From positions 1 through 64,000 of the forward strand of contig NZ_BJKB01000016.1 of the NCBI RefSeq assembly GCF_010725055.1: a stretch of DNA of 64,000 bases, read 5' to 3'. This DNA comes from Gelidibacter japonicus (GTDB lineage: Bacteria; Bacteroidota; Bacteroidia; Flavobacteriales; Flavobacteriaceae). The notes beneath the pieces are model-generated. The model had not been told where the DNA came from. It ran no database searches and was given only the letters and a program-made list of their open reading frames with translations. This document shows, piece after piece, positions 27,017 through 35,128 of this stretch; the first letter of the stretch is position 1, and every line of letters begins with the position of its first letter. The position numbers and the translations under genes are program-made.

Positions 27017-29026
27017 ATGAAGAGTTTCTTTTCGCTTTTATTTGTTTTTATTTTTGGAATTGTTTCTGCGCAACAGGTTGAAGATGTTGATTTTAAAAGA
27101 ATCAAGGCAGAACTGAATTTTAAAGAAGCCAACCGTGTTTCTGGTTTCGTTTTTGTTTATTTTAAGGTTTTAAGAGATGTCAATTCTGTATATCTCGATG
27201 CCTTGGACATGGACTTTAAGAGTTTAAAGTTGACTGATCATAATAAGAATGAAGTTGAATCTGTTGAATACCAAATAGATGCTGATAAAATTATAATTTC
27301 GACTAATTTTAAGGAAAACGAAGAGTATCTATTGCAATTCTGGTATTCGGCTACGCCTAAAAAAGCACTGTACTTTATAGGCGATCAAATTTGGACCCAG
27401 GGCCAAGGAAAGTACACAAGTAGTTGGCTGCCAAGTATTGATGATACAAATGATAAGATTGAATTTGATCTGTCCATAGCATACCAGGATGGTTATGAAG
27501 TGTTGGCCAATGGTAGGCTTATTGCAAAAGAAGCCATCACCCAAAATCGGACCACTTGGCATTATGATATGAGTGAGCCTATGAGCAGCTATCTTGTTGC
27601 GCTGGCCATTGGTAAATACAGTAAAAAGACGGAAACTTCAGATAGCGGTATCCCTTTGGAGTATTACTTCTATCCAGAAGATTCTTCCAGGGTGGAGTCC
27701 ACTTTTCGCTTTAGTAAACACATGTTTGATTTTTTGGAGACAAAGATTGGTGTGCCGTATCCTTGGGAAATCTACAGGCAGGTTCCGGTCAGGGACTTTT
27801 TGTATTCGGGGATGGAAAACACCACGTTGACTATTTTCTCAGACGATTTGGTAGTTGATGCTATTGCATTTAACGATAGAAATTATGTTAATGTCAATGC
27901 GCATGAACTTGCCCATCAGTGGTTTGGGAACTTGGTGACCGCTAAAAGTGGTGAGCATCATTGGCTGCAGGAGGGATTTGCAACCTATTACGCGCTCTTG
28001 GCAGAACGTGACGTGTTTGGGATTGATTATTACTATTGGCGATTATATGAATATGCGCAGCAGTTGTTGGCACAAGAAAATGCGGGAGAAAGCACGGCTT
28101 TATTGGATCCCAAATCCAGCAGCGTAACTTTTTATCAAAAGGGATGTTGGGCCTTGCATGTGCTTCACGAACAGGTTGGAGAGGAAGCTTTTGCATTGGC
28201 AGTGAAAAACTACCTGCAAAAACACAAGTATCAAAACGTTGTAACATCGGACTTTATCAAAGAAGTTGAGATGACGAGCGATCAGGATTTGTCGGAATTT
28301 GTAAAAATTTGGTTGGAAGATAGCGTATTGCCGCAAGATATAATGGTTCAAAGTTTGAACAGATCTGAGTTTATTCGTGAGTATCTAGATGTCAGCTGTG
28401 GAACCTATCCCGAAAAATGTAACAATTATTTGGTTTCTGATATTTCTGACAAGGCGAAGGTCAAGATTCTTTCACAGCCCAACTACGAGATCAAGTTGGA
28501 AGACTTTAACAATGGTCTTAAGGTTCGACAGGCCATCGCTCAAAACATGACCACGATTCCAGTGGAATTTAAAAAATCGTATGAAACACTTTTAAACGAT
28601 GCGTCCTATGTGACCATTGAGAATGCGTTATACAATCTATGGGTTAATTTTCCAGCAGATCGGGCTAAATATCTGCATCAAACCAAAGATATTTATGGGT
28701 TTAACGATTATAACGTAAAATTACTGTGGTTGGCCTTACATTTAAATACCATAGAATATCAACGGGATAAAAAGCAAGATGTCTTTGATGAGTTAAGGGG
28801 ATATACCGATCCAAGGTTTGGTTTTGATTTGAGGATGAATGCGTTTAATTATCTAAAATTGATCCACGGATTCGATAAGGTTTCCTTGGGAAATCTGATG
28901 CAAGCTACACATCATCACAATTGGCGTTTTCAACAGTTTGCGAAACGATTGATGATAGAACTACAGGATATTGAGGACTACAGAGCGATTTTGGATGAAA
29001 TGAAGAGTGAAGAATATAGAAAATAG
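27017..29026 (+). CDS. Secreted M1-family aminopeptidase
   Basis: 669 residues with a signal peptide (MKSFFSLLFVFIFGIVSAQ). The zinc site is intact: H296-E-L-A-H300 and Glu319 (HELAHQWFGNL, then WLQEGFATY), preceded by the substrate motif GMENTTLTIF in place of GAMEN. Expected to remove N-terminal residues from peptides in the periplasm or outside. The C-terminal helical region (about 460-665) is of the usual type. The last eight codons, including the stop TAG, lie inside a 7-bp repeat array that begins at 29001, so the present C terminus (KSEEYRK) is repeat-derived. Confidence 0.94.
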   Translation: MKSFFSLLFVFIFGIVSAQQVEDVDFKRIKAELNFKEANRVSGFVFVYFKVLRDVNSVYLDALDMDFKSLKLTDHNKNEVESVEYQIDADKIIISTNFKENEEYLLQFWYSATPKKALYFIGDQIWTQGQGKYTSSWLPSIDDTNDKIEFDLSIAYQDGYEVLANGRLIAKEAITQNRTTWHYDMSEPMSSYLVALAIGKYSKKTETSDSGIPLEYYFYPEDSSRVESTFRFSKHMFDFLETKIGVPYPWEIYRQVPVRDFLYSGMENTTLTIFSDDLVVDAIAFNDRNYVNVNAHELAHQWFGNLVTAKSGEHHWLQEGFATYYALLAERDVFGIDYYYWRLYEYAQQLLAQENAGESTALLDPKSSSVTFYQKGCWALHVLHEQVGEEAFALAVKNYLQKHKYQNVVTSDFIKEVEMTSDQDLSEFVKIWLEDSVLPQDIMVQSLNRSEFIREYLDVSCGTYPEKCNNYLVSDISDKAKVKILSQPNYEIKLEDFNNGLKVRQAIAQNMTTIPVEFKKSYETLLNDASYVTIENALYNLWVNFPADRAKYLHQTKDIYGFNDYNVKLLWLALHLNTIEYQRDKKQDVFDELRGYTDPRFGFDLRMNAFNYLKLIHGFDKVSLGNLMQATHHHNWRFQQFAKRLMIELQDIEDYRAILDEMKSEEYRK

Positions 29027-29119
29027 AAAATAGAAAATAGAATATAGAGTATGGAATAAAGAATAGCGAATAACAAATAGCAAATAGTTTCAACTTAGAA
29101 ACAAGAAACAAGAATCAAG
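29001..29119. repeat. 7-bp phased array overlapping the end of the M1 gene
   Basis: Seventeen heptamers without a phase slip: TGAAGAG, TGAAGAA, TATAGAA, three AATAGAA, TATAGAG, TATGGAA, TAAAGAA, TAGCGAA, TAACAAA, TAGCAAA, TAGTTTC, AACTTAG, two AAACAAG, AATCAAG. The unit drifts gradually from TGAAGAA through AATAGAA to AAACAAG. The first 26 bases are coding. Confidence 0.93.
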
Positions 29120-29120
29120 C

Positions 29121-29181
29121 TTGCCCGTCCGCCAGCCCGTCTGAGGCGTTAGCGAAGGCAGGTGGCAATTGCAGGGGCGGG
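29121..29181. repeat. G/C-rich intergenic element, copy 3
   Basis: Follows the heptamer array directly: TTGCCCGTCCGCCAGCCCGT, then GAGGCGTTAGCGAAGGCAGG and GGGGCGG. It is closely similar to the element at 33644-33697. Both are preceded by AAACAAG heptamers and followed by GGGAAACAAGA, so the element appears to interrupt a heptamer array. Confidence 0.75.
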
Positions 29182-29203
29182 AAACAAGAAATACCAATCA
29201 CAA

Positions 29204-30118
29204 ATGAGAGCATTAGTTATATCAGGAGGGGGGAGCAAAGGTGCGTTTGCCGGTGGAGTGGCGCAATATCTTATAGAAAACAAGAAGTTGGATTACGACT
29301 TGTTCATCGGTACTTCTACGGGAAGCCTTTTGGTGTCTCATTTGGCGTTAAAGAAAGTAGATGAAATCAAAGAGATCTACACCAATGTTAGTCAGAATGA
29401 CATATTCAATGTCTGTCCGTTTAACATCAAGAGAAAAAAGGGTATTGAAACCATAAGCATCAACCACTTTAATGTGTTGCGAAACCTTTTGCGGGGCAGT
29501 AAAACTTTCGGCGAAAGCTATAATTTAAAAAAATTGATTCGTTCACATGTCACTGAAGAGGGGTTTAATGCTTTGAAAGCCTTGAAAGCTGATGTGGTGG
29601 TCACCGTTTCGAATTTATCCCTTAACCAGGTGGAATATAAGTCGATTAAAGATTTTGGTTACGAGGAGTTTATGGATTGGGTCTGGATTTCTTGCAATTA
29701 CACGCCTTTTATGTCCTTGGTAAAAAAGGATGGATGCGAATATGCTGATGGTGGATTGGGATCTATGGTGCCTATAGAAGAAGCTATTAAACGTGGTGCC
29801 ACTGTGGTTGATGCTGTGGTTTTACAGACTGAAGTGACGCAATATAACAGGATGCCTTCGTTGAATGCGTTTTCCTTATTGACAAACATGTTTGCGTTTA
29901 TGTTGGATAGAATCGAGTTTCAAAATATTAGGATTGGAAAGTTTGTAGCCAACAACCAAGATGCGATAATAAATTTTTACTATACACCAACAGTTCTGAC
30001 CACTAATTCATTGGTTTTTAACAAGGACAAGATGACCTTATGGTGGCAAAGCGGATTTGACTTTGCAAAATACAAAAATCAAGAAGTGAGTCCGGTGGAG
30101 CCAGAAAAAACCGAATAG
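29204..30118 (+). CDS. Patatin-like phospholipase, first of a tandem pair
   Basis: 304 residues from ATG 29204; a longer frame from 29162 would start inside the G/C-rich repeat and is rejected. Patatin signatures: oxyanion loop ISGGGSKGAFAGG at the N terminus, nucleophile Ser38 in GTSTGS, and catalytic Asp182 in YADGGLG. No signal peptide, so it is a cytoplasmic or effector-type lipase/acyl hydrolase. The next gene begins directly at the base after its stop and is a paralogue (same motifs, same length), indicating gene duplication and translational coupling. Confidence 0.9.
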   Translation: MRALVISGGGSKGAFAGGVAQYLIENKKLDYDLFIGTSTGSLLVSHLALKKVDEIKEIYTNVSQNDIFNVCPFNIKRKKGIETISINHFNVLRNLLRGSKTFGESYNLKKLIRSHVTEEGFNALKALKADVVVTVSNLSLNQVEYKSIKDFGYEEFMDWVWISCNYTPFMSLVKKDGCEYADGGLGSMVPIEEAIKRGATVVDAVVLQTEVTQYNRMPSLNAFSLLTNMFAFMLDRIEFQNIRIGKFVANNQDAIINFYYTPTVLTTNSLVFNKDKMTLWWQSGFDFAKYKNQEVSPVEPEKTE

Positions 30119-31030
30119 ATGAAAAGAGCATTGGTAATTTCAGGAGGAGGAAGTAAAGGCGCCTATGCTGGAGGAGTGGCGCAGTATTTAATGGAAGATC
30201 AGGGCAGGAAGTATGATTTGTTCCTGGGGACTTCGACAGGAAGCCTCCTGATTCCTCATTTGGCAGTTAATGATATTGGAAAATTATATGACATTTTTAC
30301 TAATGTTAAACAGAGGGATGTTTTTAGTATCAGTCCGTTTGTGCAGCACAAAAAGGACGGGAGAGAGTTTGTTTCCATAAACTATTTTAACTCCTTGATA
30401 CAGTTTGTGAAGCGCAAAAGGACCTTTGGTGAGAGTGGTGCCTTGCGAAGGAATATCAAGAAGAATTTTACCGAGCATGAATTCAACAAAGTAAGGAAGT
30501 CGGGGATTGATGTTGTTGTGACGGTTGCAAACCTGTCTAAAAGCTCTGTTGAATACAAGTCTATTAGAGAATTTAAGTACGAGGAATTTTGCGATTGGAT
30601 CTGGATATCCTGTAATTATATCCCATTTATGTCGTTGGCCGTAAAAAATGGGTTTGAATACGCCGATGGCGGATTGGGCTGTGTTGTGCCCATAAGAGAG
30701 GCTATACAGAGAGGGGCCACAGAGATTGATGCCATTATCTTGGAGTCAGAAAACATGGAAGACCATAAGGTCTTGGGGAAGAATCCGTTTTCTTTGATGA
30801 TCAATTTATTCTCCTATTTGTTGGAACAGGTTGAAAAAAGCGATGTGACCATCGGACAACTGGCCGCAATCAACAAAAATGTCAAGCTCAATCTGTACTA
30901 TACACCTACAAAACTAACCGAAAACTCCTTGATCTTCAGTAAAAAGTTAATGACAAATTGGTGGGAACAAGGCTATGAATATGCTCAAAACAAGTACGAG
31001 AGTGCTGTGTCAAATGAGGTTGACAAATAG
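30119..31030 (+). CDS. Patatin-like phospholipase, second of a tandem pair
   Basis: 303 residues, paralogous to the preceding gene along its whole length: ISGGGSKGAYAGG, GTSTGSLL, CNYIPFMSL, YADGGLGCVVPI. The ATG follows the upstream TAG with no spacing, so ribosomes can pass from one to the other. The two proteins differ most in the middle (about 85-150) and in the C-terminal helices, which may set substrate or partner. No signal peptide is visible. The pair faces the convergent DUF-type membrane protein gene 3 bases away. Confidence 0.9.
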   Translation: MKRALVISGGGSKGAYAGGVAQYLMEDQGRKYDLFLGTSTGSLLIPHLAVNDIGKLYDIFTNVKQRDVFSISPFVQHKKDGREFVSINYFNSLIQFVKRKRTFGESGALRRNIKKNFTEHEFNKVRKSGIDVVVTVANLSKSSVEYKSIREFKYEEFCDWIWISCNYIPFMSLAVKNGFEYADGGLGCVVPIREAIQRGATEIDAIILESENMEDHKVLGKNPFSLMINLFSYLLEQVEKSDVTIGQLAAINKNVKLNLYYTPTKLTENSLIFSKKLMTNWWEQGYEYAQNKYESAVSNEVDK

Positions 31031-31033
31031 TGC

Positions 31034-31558
31034 TTACCACATTTCGCTTACTTCTTTTTTAATGTAAGAAAGGGCTGTATCGCTTGGTGTGCCTCTCTCC
31101 ATCATTTCTGATAAAATAACTTCTCTCAATTTGTTGGCTGTATTGGTTTTTTCTGAAAGGTTAGCTTTTCTTATGAGCTGAATTGTGGCATTTTTTGCGG
31201 CAGTAATAATCCTCCAGCAGTCATCACTGATATAGATCTGTTGGGACAGATTGTGTTCAAATTCCTGTTCAATGTTTGCTATAAGTAAGCTTTCGTAACT
31301 ATCTTTATCAGAAGAGGTTGGATTTACTCTGATTAATAGTTTAGAAGGTGTGATGCGCTCTAAAAATAGAGCCATGCGTTCATAGGCTTGCAGGCGTAAT
31401 GGCATAGCGTTGACTTGCATCTCTTTTTGAAGTAAGAAACGTCTTCTGCCATCTTCATTTTTTGTGTGTTCCCTAAAAAAATAATAAGCTATAAGTCCAG
31501 TGATTATCGCTGGGATTGCATAAAGTAAGGCATCAATTAGTTTTGTTGCTATATCCAT
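31034..31558 (-). CDS. Membrane-anchored helical protein, function unknown
   Basis: 174 residues with one N-terminal membrane helix (ALLYAIPAIITGLIAYYFF) and a long, charged, helical cytoplasmic part (LLQKEMQVNAMPLRLQAYERM, then IYISDDCWRIITAAKNATI). It resembles a conserved flavobacterial family annotated only as a DUF. I do not recognise a function. It converges with the second patatin gene. Confidence 0.75.
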   Translation of the reverse strand: MDIATKLIDALLYAIPAIITGLIAYYFFREHTKNEDGRRRFLLQKEMQVNAMPLRLQAYERMALFLERITPSKLLIRVNPTSSDKDSYESLLIANIEQEFEHNLSQQIYISDDCWRIITAAKNATIQLIRKANLSEKTNTANKLREVILSEMMERGTPSDTALSYIKKEVSEMW

Positions 31559-31654
31559 AATAGGTATTAAGTTTTTTCAAACATAAGATGTTTTTATTTA
31601 AAATTTCGTAAAGTTATTAAAAAATCGAAAATTTATAATTCTCACAAAGTTGTC

Positions 31655-31868
31655 GACCTACATTGACGTTTTATAAGTGTGGTGCAAAACATACTTACCA
31701 GGCCAATCAGGTTTTGACAATGGTCACAAAAGCTAACGAGATTATGGAATCTAAGTTTAGCCTATACGTCTGAAGGTTGACTCCACAAAGAATGCTTTTA
31801 TTTGGTCTAAAGACGGCTATTGGTCGCCAGAAAGTCCTGTACTCAAAGATTTTTATTTAAAAGTTTAA
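31655..31868 (+). pseudogene. Possible frameshifted coding remnant
   Basis: In the 341-base gap 31559-31899, two stretches in different plus-strand frames have protein-like content with no start codon. One includes HTYQANQVLTMVTKANEIM and ends at TGA 31770-31772. The other runs from about 31761 to TAA 31866-31868 and includes NAFIWSKDGYWSPESPVLK. They may be parts of one decayed gene. I cannot name the family. Confidence 0.3.
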
Positions 31869-31899
31869 ACCGATGTACATAAAAGTATATCTTTAAACT

Positions 31900-33471
31900 A
31901 TGACAAAACCGTTGAAAACTACCCTAATCACATTGTCCACAATTTTGGTTCTGACCATTGTGGGGTATTTTGTGGCCAATGCCATTGTGACTTCAAAAGT
32001 TGAAAATTTCCTGAATACAAAGCTTCCTGAAAACCTTAGCCTTGACTATGAGTCTTTAGACCTAAGTATATGGCGAGGAGATGTCGTGCTTACCCAGCCC
32101 AGAATCGTGAATAGAGGCAGCCATACTTCAAAAATCAATGTCGAAGTGGAATTGGACACTTTATTGGTAGACGGGTTTGGAGTATGGAGCTACCTGGTCA
32201 ATGATAATATTCATGTAAAAAGCGTGCAATTCAGAAGCCCAAAGTTCTTATATAGCCATAATAGCGAAATCCCTAAAAGTGAGTACAGGAATTCGTCAAT
32301 AGAGCAGCTTCAGCAAGAAATTACCGTAGAAAGATTTAATATCCAAGACGCTGAAGTTATTATTAAGGACTTTGGGACGGACTCTTTGTTGTTACAGTTA
32401 AAAAGCTTGACTGCCAATATCATGGCCATCACAATTGACAGTGAAACAGTCCAAAGTACTATTCCATTTAAATATGACGATTATAATATCTCCTACAATG
32501 ATTTATTCTATACAATGGGAGAATATGAAAATCTTGAAATCGCTTCAGCGAGTATAACCCAAGATAAGGCCGTTTTTGACGGAATGAAAATGTACACAAA
32601 ATACTCCAAGGCAAAATTTGATCAAATGATCCAGGTTGAACGAGATCATTTTGATGTGTCTATTGCGTCATTGGTAATAGAGGATCAAAAGTTTGGGTAT
32701 GAAAATGATTCCGTTTTTTATTTTAAAAGTCCGAAAGTGACTTTTGAAACTCCAGAAATGGACCTTTATAGAAATAAGTTAATAGCTGACGATTTGACTC
32801 GCAAGAGGTTATACAGTAGGATGTTAAGAGAGCTGAAGTTTGACTTGACTTTAAGTTCAGTAAGTCTTAGGAATGCGAGCATTGTGTATTCTGAAAAAGT
32901 GAATGTGGATATGGGGGCGGGACAACTTTCTTTTACAAAGATGAACGTCGACATTAAAAATATAAGTAATACTTATGGTGCTTCCGAACGAACGACTTTA
33001 GATATTGATGCTGTTTTTATGGCACAAACGCCATTAAAAGTACATTGGGAATTTGATGTCAATGACGTCAATGACGCCTTTGTATTTAGAGTTGATCTTG
33101 GTAAGCTTCCTGCTGCCGACTTGAATGCGTTTTCACAACCCAATTTAAAGGTGAAACTTGAGGGTGAGCTTTTACAGACCTATGCGACGGTTTCCGGTGA
33201 TGCCAATACCTCAAGAGTAGATATGAAAGCAAATTACGAAGATTTCAAGGTGGACATATTGGATGGTGATGGAGAAAAGAAAAATAAAGTATTATCAGCC
33301 ATTGCCAACTTGTTCATCGCGAAGAATAGCGATAGAGCTTCAGATGGTTTTAGGGAAGGCAATAAAGAAGGAATTGAGCGGGATCATACCAAATCAATCT
33401 TCAATTTTCTGTGGATAAGCATCAAGGCGGGACTGGCAAGTGTCTTGACTGGAGATGGAAAAAAGAAGTAG
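31900..33471 (+). CDS. AsmA/DUF748-like envelope protein
   Basis: 523 residues. One N-terminal membrane helix (TLITLSTILVLTIVGYFVAN) is followed by a long beta-rich region with no enzyme motifs. The start of the mature part (KLPENLSLDYESLDLSIWRGD) and the recurring pattern of short strands with LxxxxVxI resemble the AsmA/DUF748 group of periplasm-spanning proteins thought to help lipid transport between membranes. The assignment is by pattern only. The C-terminal end is basic (GDGKKK). Confidence 0.65.
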   Translation: MTKPLKTTLITLSTILVLTIVGYFVANAIVTSKVENFLNTKLPENLSLDYESLDLSIWRGDVVLTQPRIVNRGSHTSKINVEVELDTLLVDGFGVWSYLVNDNIHVKSVQFRSPKFLYSHNSEIPKSEYRNSSIEQLQQEITVERFNIQDAEVIIKDFGTDSLLLQLKSLTANIMAITIDSETVQSTIPFKYDDYNISYNDLFYTMGEYENLEIASASITQDKAVFDGMKMYTKYSKAKFDQMIQVERDHFDVSIASLVIEDQKFGYENDSVFYFKSPKVTFETPEMDLYRNKLIADDLTRKRLYSRMLRELKFDLTLSSVSLRNASIVYSEKVNVDMGAGQLSFTKMNVDIKNISNTYGASERTTLDIDAVFMAQTPLKVHWEFDVNDVNDAFVFRVDLGKLPAADLNAFSQPNLKVKLEGELLQTYATVSGDANTSRVDMKANYEDFKVDILDGDGEKKNKVLSAIANLFIAKNSDRASDGFREGNKEGIERDHTKSIFNFLWISIKAGLASVLTGDGKKK

Positions 33472-33594
33472 CGGCAGTCTGTTTTCTTTGATAATAGCGA
33501 AAATAGACGTCAACTCAAAATGAGCCATCTCCTTTCAAATCTATTATTTTAAATAGTATTTTTCAAATGGTTAAATCGTTTACTTTAGATTTCT

Positions 33595-33643
33595 TTAGAA
33601 ACAAGAAACAAGAAACAAGAAACAAGAAACAAGAAAGAAGCCA
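33595..33643. repeat. 7-bp phased array, unit CAAGAAA
   Basis: TTAGAAA, five perfect CAAGAAA and GAAGCCA in one phase, ending directly in a G/C-rich element. The least degenerate array in the window. Confidence 0.92.
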
Positions 33644-33697
33644 GCCCGTCCGCCTGCCCGTCCGAAGCGTTAGCGAAGGCGGGTAGTGCGGAGGCGG
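33644..33697. repeat. G/C-rich intergenic element, copy 4
   Basis: GCCCGTCCGCCTGCCCGTCC, then GAAGCGTTAGCGAAGGCGGG and GCGGAGGCGGG, followed by AAACAAGA. Very similar to the copy at 29121-29181, including its flanks. It ends about 10 bases from the stop of the M20 gene. Confidence 0.78.
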
Positions 33698-33706
33698 GAA
33701 ACAAGA

Positions 33707-34981
33707 TCAATCCAGCTCCAAATAATCAATCGCCAACTGAGTCATTGTTTTGACGCCCAATAGCATCCCGCTTTCGTCAATGACAAAGTCTGGGGTGTGA
33801 TGTGGAAATGCTTCTGTATTCCCTGGAGTCATACCGCCCAAGAAAAAATACAGACCCGGTACGACTTCCTGAAAATAGGAGAAATCTTCTCCACCGGTGA
33901 CCGCTTTGGTAATCACAACATAGTCATTTCCTGCTACTTTTTGAAGTGTTGGTAACATTGTAGCGGTTAAATCCGGATCGTTGTAAGTTATGGAGGTAAA
34001 GTTCTCAAAGACAATACTAGCTTCACCACCATACGCCGTGGCAATGGTTTCTGTCATTTCAGTCATACGTTTGATGATCTTTGCTTTCATTTCGGCATCC
34101 AAGGATCGGACTGTTCCAATGAGCTCGGCGCTTTCAGGGATAATATTAAATCGGACGCCGCTCGTAATCTTGCCCACGGTAATGACCGCAGCTTCTTCGG
34201 TCAAGTCGAGCTCCCTGCTAACTATCGATTGAAAGCCATCAATAATTTTTGCCGAAATCAAAATAGGATCCACACCCAACCAAGGCTGAGATCCATGACT
34301 TTGTTTGCCCTTCACATTAATTACAAATCGTTCTACCGCGGCCATTATACCGCCAGGTTTGTACTTAATAGTGCCTACAGGAGTTGCTGAGTTGATATGT
34401 AGACCAAAAATCGCATCTACTTTTGGGTTTTCCAACACCCCTTCTTTGATCATGAGTTTGGCGCCACCTTCTTCTCCAGGTGGTGGGCCTTCTTCTGCAG
34501 GTTGAAAAATGAATTTCACGGTGCCGTTAATCTTGTCCTTATGTTTGGATAAAATCTCTGCAACACCCATTAAAATGGCAATATGGGTATCATGTCCGCA
34601 AGCGTGCATCACCCCGGTTTTTGTACCCATAAATTCTGTTTCAACCATCGATTTAAACGGCAAATCATTGCGTTCCGTTACGGGAAGGGCATCAATATCC
34701 GCTCTCAGGGCCACAACTTTCCCTGGGTGATTTCCTTTTAAAAGTCCGACAACTCCCGTTTTTGCAACACCAGTCTGCACTTCAATACCCAATGATCTTA
34801 AATGTTCAGCGATTTTTTCAGCCGTTTTAAATTCCCGATTGCTCAGCTCTGGATGTTCGTGGAAATGACGGCGCCATTCAATTACTTTAGGTTCGATGGC
34901 ATTGAAATCAGATTCTAAATCAGTTTGGGCGTTTATCAAGGCGGTTCCAAAGAGACAGATACTCAGAAAAAAATATTTCAT
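33707..34981 (-). CDS. Secreted M20-family amidohydrolase
   Basis: 424 residues with a signal peptide (MKYFFLSICLFGTALINAQ). Metal-site motifs of the M20D branch: MHACGHDTHIAILMG, QPAEEGPPPGEEGGAK with the catalytic Glu, FGLHINS, and the dimerisation domain (about 215-330, GKQSHGSQPWLGVDP). Relatives hydrolyse N-acyl amino acids such as hippurate or indole-acetyl conjugates. The signal peptide places this one in the periplasm or outside, so it probably scavenges N-acyl amino acids or peptides. Confidence 0.92.
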   Translation of the reverse strand: MKYFFLSICLFGTALINAQTDLESDFNAIEPKVIEWRRHFHEHPELSNREFKTAEKIAEHLRSLGIEVQTGVAKTGVVGLLKGNHPGKVVALRADIDALPVTERNDLPFKSMVETEFMGTKTGVMHACGHDTHIAILMGVAEILSKHKDKINGTVKFIFQPAEEGPPPGEEGGAKLMIKEGVLENPKVDAIFGLHINSATPVGTIKYKPGGIMAAVERFVINVKGKQSHGSQPWLGVDPILISAKIIDGFQSIVSRELDLTEEAAVITVGKITSGVRFNIIPESAELIGTVRSLDAEMKAKIIKRMTEMTETIATAYGGEASIVFENFTSITYNDPDLTATMLPTLQKVAGNDYVVITKAVTGGEDFSYFQEVVPGLYFFLGGMTPGNTEAFPHHTPDFVIDESGMLLGVKTMTQLAIDYLELD

Positions 34982-35074
34982 GGATTTGATATTTTTGAAG
35001 TCATTCTAAAGATATTCATTTTCTTTTTAAAGTTGTAAAGCAATGACAATTGTTTATAATTATTGATAAAAACG

Positions 35075-35090
35075 TTCTCTAAAAAGAGAA
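35075..35090. promoter_or_regulatory. Small inverted repeat upstream of the helicase gene
   Basis: TTCTCT-AAAA-AGAGAA, a 6-bp perfect dyad 39 bases before the UvrD/PcrA start. It could be an operator or a short hairpin. No known regulator is implied. Confidence 0.25.
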
Positions 35091-35128
35091 GCTTTGGTTA
35101 ATTTCACGGATTAATAATTGAATAAGAT

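Noticed and set aside
28905-29111. 68-residue minus-strand ORF
   Set aside because: It is antisense to the M1 gene end and the heptamer array; its low-complexity Phe/Ser/Ile text comes from repeat units.
29162-29203. Upstream start for the first patatin gene
   Set aside because: These codons lie in the G/C-rich repeat; the family's first residues begin at ATG 29204.
33595-33643. CRISPR-like array
   Set aside because: Units are 7 bases with no spacers and no cas genes anywhere in the window.
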